The notes below the pieces were generated by a model that saw only the letters and a program-made list of their open reading frames with translations, ran no database searches and was not told the origin of the DNA. A program made the translations under genes and the position numbers. Of a stretch of 11,735 nucleotides of DNA, positions 6,684 to 11,735 are shown in pieces. Source of the DNA: Candidatus Poribacteria bacterium (GTDB lineage: Bacteria > Poribacteria > WGA-4E > GCA-2687025); contig NYZG01000442.1 of assembly GCA_002687025.1 (NCBI GenBank), positions 1 through 11,735 on the forward strand, in the 5' to 3' direction. How positions within the stretch are numbered: the stretch's first letter is position 1; each line of letters opens with the position of its first letter.

Positions 6684-7139
6684 ATGCCCGATGCCGCGCT
6701 CGACAAGATCAACAGCGCCTTCCTCGGCGACACTATTCGGTGGCGCACCATCAGCGGCGTCGTGCGTGAAACCGGGTTGGACGCCGAGACCGTAGTCAGG
6801 ACCATCGACTCTCATCCTGAGATATTCGTCCGGTCAGACACGAAGCTGCCCGGCATCGGCACGGTTACGTCCCTACACGACTTCCCGGTTCACTCGGGTG
6901 TCTATGTCATCCGTAGTCGCGGAGGGCGTGTGATGTACATCGGCAGCACGAGTGACCTTCGGCAGAGGATACGAGAGCACCTCAGGGACGGCGGCGTGAT
7001 GTCCGGGCACGAATCCATTGAGGTCGCCACGACCGAGACGCGAGAGCACGCCGTCGAGTTGGAACGCGAATACATTGAGCGTTACGAGCCCGTCAGGAAC
7101 AGAGTCGCCGTGTTGCGGAAGCAACTCGCGGATATCTAG
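6684..7139 (+). CDS. winged-helix + GIY-YIG nuclease-like protein
   Basis: The protein has 151 residues. Residues 70-145 match the GIY-YIG nuclease fold: SGVYVI (71-76, GVY replaces GIY), MYIGST (84-89), DLRQRIREHL (91-100) with probable catalytic Arg95, and ELEREYIERYEPVRN (125-139) with probable metal-binding Glu127 and Asn139. All key residues are present, so activity on DNA is plausible. Residues 5-66 (KINSAFLGDTIRWRTISG onward, with TGLDAETVVRTI) look like a winged-helix DNA-binding domain. A reading frame open further upstream to 6564 overlaps the membrane gene. I chose ATG 6684 because GGAG at 6673-6676 lies seven bases before it and spacing to the previous gene is then four bases. Family members act in repair, mobile introns, restriction and phage biology; nothing here assigns one. 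Rare-type codons (AGG, ATA, TCA, TCT) are commoner than in the neighbours, hinting at an accessory origin. Confidence 0.87.
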   Translation: MPDAALDKINSAFLGDTIRWRTISGVVRETGLDAETVVRTIDSHPEIFVRSDTKLPGIGTVTSLHDFPVHSGVYVIRSRGGRVMYIGSTSDLRQRIREHLRDGGVMSGHESIEVATTETREHAVELEREYIERYEPVRNRVAVLRKQLADI

Positions 7140-7402
7140 CGGCGCGACATACGCCGTCACTACACCGGCCTGGCGCGGTTCACGCCAAACGCCCCGCTGA
7201 TCTCCTGTCCGTCCTTCGCTCAACGCCCACCCCACCGACTCGTCCGGCGTGCCCCGGCCGCGGGCCAGTCTTCGCCTCCCGCAGGCGCCCGACCCCAACC
7301 CCGTGACAGATGCCCGGGCCGTCCCACGGCAGCAAGGGCGTGTCGCAGGGCTCGTGTCCGTAGGTCCGTACGGAGCGGATGCTCAGTGCGATAGAGGTGC
7401 GG

Positions 7403-7408
7403 TATGCT
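7403..7408 (+). promoter_or_regulatory. weak -10 candidate (TATGCT) for the four-gene operon
   Basis: TATGCT matches TATAAT at four of six bases and lies 35 bases before the peptidase start. The hexamer 17 bases upstream, TGCTCA, matches TTGACA at only three positions. The location is right for the operon promoter but the sequence support is thin. Confidence 0.25.
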
Positions 7409-7414
7409 GTCGCG

Positions 7415-7430
7415 GCCGCGTCAACGCGGC
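7415..7430 (+). repeat. hairpin next to ribosome-binding site
   Basis: GCCGCG and CGCGGC pair perfectly around a TCAA loop. The stem ends three bases before the AAGGAG that serves the peptidase gene. It may shape the 5' end of the operon message; in DNA this GC-rich it could also be chance. Confidence 0.3.
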
Positions 7431-7443
7431 GCGAAGGAGAGGA

Positions 7444-8079
7444 ATGACGCCCACGGTTCTCATCACGGGGTTCGAGCCGTTCGACGGCGGCGACCGCAAC
7501 CCGTCCGGCGAACTCGCCCTGGAGTTGGCCGAGCGGCACGGGTTCGCCGCCGACGTGCGGGCAGAAGTCCTGCCAGTGGTGTTCCGCAAGGCGAGCGCAG
7601 CCGTCCGCGACCTCATCGCGGAGACGCGGCCGGACATCGTAATGGGCCTCGGGCTCGCGGGTGGGGCGTCCACGTTGCGCGTCGAGCGGATCGGCGTCAA
7701 CTTCTTCCGCGGCGGCCCGGACAACGACGGCGACCGCTACGAGGACGAGGAAGTGATCCCCGGCGGGCCTGCGGCGTACTTCTCGACGTTCCCCATCGCA
7801 CGCCTCCTCGCCGCGATCGAGGGATGCGGCGTTCCCGCTCGCGACTCACTATCGGCCGGGAGCTACTGCTGCAACGAAGTCCTGTACGCGGCACTGCACG
7901 CCTGTGCGGGGCGCTCGCCGGAGCATTCGGAAGTGGCGAGCGTCGGGTTCGTGCATCTGCCGCCATTTCCTGAGATGGTGGGCGAGGGATCGGGGTCGGG
8001 CATGATGTGCGAGCTTCAGTTCCGGGGCCTGCAAGCGATGTTGGGCGTGCTGATCGGGGCCGCCGAGACCGCGACATAG
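7444..8079 (+). CDS. pcp: pyroglutamyl-peptidase I-like cysteine peptidase (family C15)
   Basis: Family C15 peptidases remove N-terminal pyroglutamate from peptides in the cytoplasm. The protein has 211 residues, matching the usual 200-220. Motifs are VLITGFEPFDGGDRNPS (5-21), GLGLAGGASTLRVERIGVNF (68-87) with Glu81, SAGSYCCNEVLYA (137-149) with nucleophile Cys143, and GFVHLPPFPE (168-177) with His171. The full Cys-His-Glu triad is therefore in place, Glu81 at the same number as in Bacillus enzymes. In the family the Cys motif is usually AGTYVCN, so GSYCCN is a mild variant. The start follows AAGGAG at 7434-7439. It is the first gene of an operon with a reductase 16 bases downstream. Substrate specificity may differ from true Pcp, because many divergent homologues are untested. 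Confidence 0.9.
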   Translation: MTPTVLITGFEPFDGGDRNPSGELALELAERHGFAADVRAEVLPVVFRKASAAVRDLIAETRPDIVMGLGLAGGASTLRVERIGVNFFRGGPDNDGDRYEDEEVIPGGPAAYFSTFPIARLLAAIEGCGVPARDSLSAGSYCCNEVLYAALHACAGRSPEHSEVASVGFVHLPPFPEMVGEGSGSGMMCELQFRGLQAMLGVLIGAAETAT

Positions 8080-8095
8080 GGAGGGTACGCGCGGA

Positions 8096-8860
8096 ATGGA
8101 AAGGCTCGAATACGGCGACACCGGCATAGAGATCTCCCGCCTCTGCTACGGCGTGGGCCACCTGAACAACGTGTGCGACTCGCACGCCGCGGGCGGGGAT
8201 CTGCTGAGCGCCGCCTACGACCAGGGCGTGACGTTCTGGGACACCGCCGAGATGTACAGCACCCAGTTGCACGTCGGCGCGGGACTGAAAGCCGTCGGGC
8301 GTGAGAACGTCGTCGTCCAAACGAAGGCTGAGATCACGACTCCCGAGGGCATGCGCGCGAGCCTGGAGAAGTCGCTCCGGGAGATGGGCACGGAGTTCAT
8401 CGACATCTACTTCCTGCACGCCGTAGCGTCGCCGGAGGATTTGGCGGAACGTGAAGGCGCGCTCAACGTGCTGCTCGACGCGAAGGAACGCGGCGTCATC
8501 GGCGCCATCGGATGCTCGACGCACGTCTATGCCGGCCCCGTCATGGACGCCGTGATCGACCATCCCGAGATGCGCGCCGTCCTCGCGACCGCGAACAAGG
8601 AAGGGCGCATGCTCGAAGGCGGCCCACTCGACGCACACCTCGACCACCTGCGCCGCGCGTACAGCGTCGGCATGGGCGTCAGCCTCATGAAGGTCATCGC
8701 CGCCGGGGACATTCCCGAGGCCGACATTCCCGAGTGGATTCGCTGGGGATTCGACTGCGAGTTCGCCCACGCGATCAACCTCGGCATGTCGAACCGTCCC
8801 GAGATCGACCTCGACGCGCGCCTCGCCCATGAACACGCGCGGCAAAGGCGCGCCGCGTAG
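8096..8860 (+). CDS. aldo/keto reductase family oxidoreductase (compact)
   Basis: Aldo/keto reductases are NAD(P)H-dependent cytoplasmic enzymes that interconvert carbonyls and alcohols. The N-terminus LEYGDTGIEISRLCYG is typical of bacterial members. The catalytic tetrad is complete: Asp49 and Tyr54 in FWDTAEMYS, Lys77 in VVQTKAE, His108 in YFLHAV. GAIGCSTH (136-143), VSLMKVIAAG (195-204) and LGMSN (229-233) match later barrel strands and cofactor contacts. At 254 residues it is about 40-60 shorter than the usual 300; the segment that normally reads like QVEYN is ATANKEG (165-170). GGAGGG at 8080-8085 supports the start. It lies between the peptidase and the sulfatase, so an aldehyde or sugar released from a glycan is a possible substrate; this is inference from context. 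Confidence 0.9.
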   Translation: MERLEYGDTGIEISRLCYGVGHLNNVCDSHAAGGDLLSAAYDQGVTFWDTAEMYSTQLHVGAGLKAVGRENVVVQTKAEITTPEGMRASLEKSLREMGTEFIDIYFLHAVASPEDLAEREGALNVLLDAKERGVIGAIGCSTHVYAGPVMDAVIDHPEMRAVLATANKEGRMLEGGPLDAHLDHLRRAYSVGMGVSLMKVIAAGDIPEADIPEWIRWGFDCEFAHAINLGMSNRPEIDLDARLAHEHARQRRAA

Positions 8861-8882
8861 CGAGCAACCATGGAGGCCGCGC

Positions 8883-10268
8883 ATGACGGGGTCGGAACGG
8901 CTCAACTTCCTGTGGATATACGGCGAGGACCTGTATCCGAACCTCGCGTGCTACGGCACGCCCGTCGTGCAGACGCCGAACCTCGACCGCTTGGCATCGG
9001 AAGGGGCGCGGTACGAGAACGCGTTCGTCACCTGCCCGGTCTGCTCGCCCAGCCGGTCGGCGATCATCTCGGGGACGTACCAAACGAGCTTCGGCGCCCA
9101 TCAGCACCGCAGCAAGCGCGACGACCCGCTGCCCGATCGCGTCCGCCTCATCACGGACCACTTCCGCGACGCCGGCTACTTCACCTGCAACAGCCCCGGG
9201 CCACCGTTCGACCGGCGCGGCAAGACGGACTTCAACTTCCACGTCGAGAACCCGTTCGACGGCAAGGACTGGAGCGAACGCGACCAAGGCCAGCCCTTCT
9301 ACGCGCAGTGCAACCTACCCGACACCCACCGCGACTTCCGCCGCGACCCGGAACGCCCGGTCGACCCCGACGCCGTAGAACTGCCTCCGTACTACCCCGA
9401 CCATCCCCTGACGCGCGCCGACTGGGCGCAGTACCTCGAAAGCGTGCAGGTAGTAGACCGTAAGGTGGGCCAGATTCTCGACCGGCTCGACGAGGAAGGG
9501 CTCGCGGACAACACGGTCGTCTTCTTCATCAGCGACCACGGGCGGGCGCACGTGCGGGGCAAGCAGTTCCTCTACGACGGAGGCATCCGCGTGCCGCTCA
9601 TCGCGCGGTGGCCGGGGGGAGTCGAGCCAGGAACGGTCTCCGACGACCTCGTGAGCGGCGTCGACTTCGCGCCGACGACGCTCGCCCTCGCGGGCTTGCC
9701 CGCCCCCGACCACATGGAGGGGCAGGTGTTCCTAGGTCCGGACGCCGTTACGCGGGACGAAGTCATTGCGGCGCGCGATCGGTGCGACGGAACAGACGAC
9801 CGCATCCGCGCGGTGCGCACGCATCGGCACAAATACATCCGCAACTACCATCCCGACCGGCCGCACCTGCAGTTCAACGCGTACAAGAAGCTGCAGTACC
9901 CCGTGCTGGCGCTCATGGAGTCGCTGCACGCACGCGGCGAGTTGACGTCCGAGCAGGCGCGGTTCATGGCGGAGACACGCCCGGCAGAGGAGCTGTACGA
10001 CCTCGACGCCGACCCGCATGAGCTGCACAACCTGGCCGAGAGCGCGGAGCACGCGCCGGTGCTCGAAGACCTACGCCGCCGCCTGGAGCGGTGGATCGAC
10101 GAGACCGGCGACAACGGGGAAACACCCGAAAACCCAGCGATCGCCGCGTACTGGGATGACCACATGGCCGCGAACTTCGCTCAGGCCATGGGCGAACGCG
10201 GCCTGGCGACGGACATCGCCCCGGACGACTATCTCCGGTGGTGGGAAGAGGCATACGGAACGGTATGA
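8883..10268 (+). CDS. formylglycine-dependent sulfatase (S1 family)
   Basis: S1 sulfatases hydrolyse sulfate esters using a formylglycine made after translation from a Cys in C-x-P-x-R. Here this is CSPSR at 54-58, followed by SAIISGTYQTSFGAHQHR. Other metal and sulfate ligands are visible: Glu15-Asp16 (IYGEDL) near the N-terminus, His149 (PDTHRDF), FFISDHG with Asp218 and His219, and Lys227 before the conserved DGGIRVPLIARWPG. The tail EELYDLDADPHELHNLAE is typical. The protein has 461 residues, a normal size. An in-frame upstream ATG (8829) overlaps the reductase; ATG 8883 is preferred for GGAGG at 8872-8876 and because family similarity starts at residue 7. No signal peptide is seen, unlike most secreted glycan sulfatases, so it may act on imported oligosaccharides or small sulfate esters. 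No formylglycine-generating enzyme is in the window. Confidence 0.95.
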   Translation: MTGSERLNFLWIYGEDLYPNLACYGTPVVQTPNLDRLASEGARYENAFVTCPVCSPSRSAIISGTYQTSFGAHQHRSKRDDPLPDRVRLITDHFRDAGYFTCNSPGPPFDRRGKTDFNFHVENPFDGKDWSERDQGQPFYAQCNLPDTHRDFRRDPERPVDPDAVELPPYYPDHPLTRADWAQYLESVQVVDRKVGQILDRLDEEGLADNTVVFFISDHGRAHVRGKQFLYDGGIRVPLIARWPGGVEPGTVSDDLVSGVDFAPTTLALAGLPAPDHMEGQVFLGPDAVTRDEVIAARDRCDGTDDRIRAVRTHRHKYIRNYHPDRPHLQFNAYKKLQYPVLALMESLHARGELTSEQARFMAETRPAEELYDLDADPHELHNLAESAEHAPVLEDLRRRLERWIDETGDNGETPENPAIAAYWDDHMAANFAQAMGERGLATDIAPDDYLRWWEEAYGTV

Positions 10269-11735
10269 TGGACAGAGACACGCAGTTCGCAGAATTCCGG
10301 GACCCGCCGCGTGAGTTCGGCATGATGCCGTTCTGGTTCTGGAACGACGACCTCCACGAAAACGAGATCCGCCGCCAGATCCGCGAGTTCCACGCCAAGG
10401 GCTTCGGCGGATTCATCCCGCACGCGCGCATTGGGCTGTCGCGCCGCGTTGGGTATCTGACGGACGAATACTTTCGGTTCATGCGCGTGGCCGCCGCGGA
10501 AGCGAAGCGCCTAGGCATGTACATCGTGCTGTACGATGAGGGATCGTACCCGTCGGGATCGGCTCAAGGGCGCGTCGTCGCTGAAAACCCCGACTACGCG
10601 TCCCGCTGCATCATCCCCATCACCCACAGAATCGAGGGACCCGCGCGCGGATACTGGCGCCCGAATCCCGGCCGCGCCATGACCGACCGCCTGCTGCACG
10701 CCGTCCTCGCGCGCGAGACGTCGGAAGACACACTCGACCCCGACTCGTTCACGCGGCTCGACCCGCTCGACCACGACGTGCTGCATTACGACGTCCCCGA
10801 AGGCGCGTGGCGCATCGTCACCGTGTGGAACGTCTTCAGCGGCGGAATCATCCGCGGCGTGTTCGACGAGGAAGACGATTGCCACGCCCTCGCCCCCGCC
10901 GCCGGCAACATCATGGACGCCGACGCGGTGGCGTGTTTCCTCCGTCACACCCACGATCGGTACTACGAGCATCTGTCGGAATACTTCGGGTCAACGGTCA
11001 TCGGGATGTTCACCGACGAGCCGAACCCGTTGGGGAAGGGGGCGCGACGCGGCCCACGACCGCACGCATACACCGACGGCCTCCTCGACGATCTTCGCGA
11101 CGAGTGGGGCGATGAAGTGGGCAGTTGCCTGCCGGCGCTGTGGTTCGACTGCGGGCGGCACACGCAAAGGCTCCGCGAGGCGTACCGTCGGGCGGTGAAG
11201 GGTCGCGTCGAGCGCGTCTTCTACGCGGCGCAGAGCGAGTGGTGCGAGCAGCACGGAATCGCACTGACCGGGCACCCCGAACAGAGCGACGAGATGGGAG
11301 CGTTACGCTATTTCCAGTGGCCGGGCCAGGACATGGTATGGCGATACGTCGAGCCGAACGCCGACTCCGCGCTGCAGGGACGTCACAGCGTCGCGGCGAA
11401 GGCGGCGAGCAGCGCGGCGTCCGTCGCGGAGCGTCGGCGAAGCGCGTCGGAGCTGTTCGGGGCCTACGGCTGGCATCTCACATTGGACGAGGCGAAGTGG
11501 CTTCTGGACTGGCATCTCGTCCGCGGGAACAACCTGTTCTTCTCGCACGCAGCGTTCTACTCGATCCGCGGCAGGCGCGCCTTCGAGAGCGAGCCGGACA
11601 TCTGCGTCCACAACGTGTGGTGGAAACACTTCGGCCTGCTGGGCGACTACACCCGTCGCGTGTGCTGGGCGATGACAGACGGCGCCCACGTCTGTGGTGT
11701 CGCCGTGCTCACCGAAGCCAACGTGATCGGATGGA
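10265..11735 (+). CDS. GH106/alpha-L-rhamnosidase-like glycoside hydrolase, 3' truncated by window
   Basis: The frame is open from ATG 10265 to the window end (490 codons, no stop), so the gene is partial. The opening FGMMPFWFWNDDL (18-30) and LYDEGSYPSGSAQG (89-102) are typical of large bacterial proteins annotated as alpha-L-rhamnosidase-like or GH106-like hydrolases, as are FTDEPNP (249-255), LTGHPEQSDEMG (334-345), GYGWHLTLDEAKWLLDW-type sequence at 399-416, and GNNLFFSHAAFYSIRG (421-436). Candidate acid residues are Glu92, Glu252 and Glu339; which are catalytic I cannot say. There is no signal peptide. Full family members exceed 800 residues, so the missing part probably carries beta-sandwich domains. 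The start overlaps the sulfatase stop (ATGA, 4 bases); a second ATG at 10268 is equally possible. This coupling implies a shared substrate: sulfate removal, then glycosidic cleavage. Family assignment is from memory of motifs, so the specificity is uncertain. Confidence 0.85.
   Translation, partial: MMDRDTQFAEFRDPPREFGMMPFWFWNDDLHENEIRRQIREFHAKGFGGFIPHARIGLSRRVGYLTDEYFRFMRVAAAEAKRLGMYIVLYDEGSYPSGSAQGRVVAENPDYASRCIIPITHRIEGPARGYWRPNPGRAMTDRLLHAVLARETSEDTLDPDSFTRLDPLDHDVLHYDVPEGAWRIVTVWNVFSGGIIRGVFDEEDDCHALAPAAGNIMDADAVACFLRHTHDRYYEHLSEYFGSTVIGMFTDEPNPLGKGARRGPRPHAYTDGLLDDLRDEWGDEVGSCLPALWFDCGRHTQRLREAYRRAVKGRVERVFYAAQSEWCEQHGIALTGHPEQSDEMGALRYFQWPGQDMVWRYVEPNADSALQGRHSVAAKAASSAASVAERRRSASELFGAYGWHLTLDEAKWLLDWHLVRGNNLFFSHAAFYSIRGRRAFESEPDICVHNVWWKHFGLLGDYTRRVCWAMTDGAHVCGVAVLTEANVIGW

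Larger units (their letters stand above)
7140..7443 (+). other. intergenic region before the pcp-sulfatase operon
   Basis: No gene is supported in these 304 bases. A 5-bp stem (7140-7144 with 7152-7156) lies directly after the GIY-YIG stop; it lacks a T-tract and is a weak terminator candidate. At the right end are a poor promoter candidate and a hairpin abutting the ribosome-binding site of the next gene. A reading frame in phase with the peptidase extends back to 7249, but its Arg/Pro-rich sequence has no family resemblance and no ribosome-binding site. Confidence 0.5.

Noticed and set aside
7249..7443. Longer start for the peptidase
   Set aside because: The extension is Arg/Pro-rich with no similarity, while ATG 7444 has a strong AAGGAG and begins just before the conserved ITGFEPF.
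8829..8882. Longer start for the sulfatase
   Set aside because: The 18 extra residues overlap the reductase end and lack family similarity; ATG 8883 has GGAGG at proper spacing.
7697..8905. A 402-codon minus-strand open frame opposite the peptidase and reductase
   Set aside because: It is antisense to two genes with intact catalytic motifs and has no recognisable domain or ribosome-binding site.

Overview
The window is high-GC, gene-dense bacterial DNA with two divergently oriented blocks and no RNA gene, CRISPR array or insertion sequence that I can see. The host cannot be named. A CIRCE-type heat-shock operator upstream of groESL points away from the E. coli-like gammaproteobacteria. A cytoplasm-type sulfatase, a short aldo/keto reductase and a GH106-like glycosidase sit side by side, a combination that resembles uncultured polysaccharide-degrading phyla (Armatimonadota, Poribacteria, Latescibacterota, Chloroflexota and similar). 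That is a weak guess from gene content only.

Minus-strand block (about 240 to 5913), in transcription order: an ABC exporter half-transporter (5913-3880); a GH1 beta-glycosidase homologue 17 bases downstream (3862-2507); a CIRCE operator whose distal arm contains the GH1 stop codon (2483-2509); a 221-base leader with an extended -10 candidate; groES (2261-1971); groEL (1946-306); and a 12-bp stem-loop likely to end transcription (243-273). Bases 1-242 hold no gene I can support.

The divergent gap 5914-6205 separates the blocks. Plus-strand block: a small two-gene unit of a two-helix membrane protein with a coiled-coil tail (6206-6679) and a winged-helix/GIY-YIG nuclease-like protein 4 bases later (6684-7139). 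After a 304-base gap comes a tight four-gene operon: pyroglutamyl-peptidase-like protein (7444-8079), compact aldo/keto reductase (8096-8860), S1-type sulfatase (8883-10268) and a glycoside hydrolase overlapping the sulfatase stop by 4 bases and running off the window end (10265-11735).

The sulfatase and glycosidase probably act in turn on a sulfated glycan, with the reductase handling a sugar or aldehyde product; the peptidase's part is unclear. The most unusual observations are the GH1 homologue with Gly at the catalytic nucleophile position while its acid/base Glu is intact (the change used to make artificial glycosynthases), the CIRCE element fused to the stop codon of that gene, and the unassigned membrane-protein/GIY-YIG pair.
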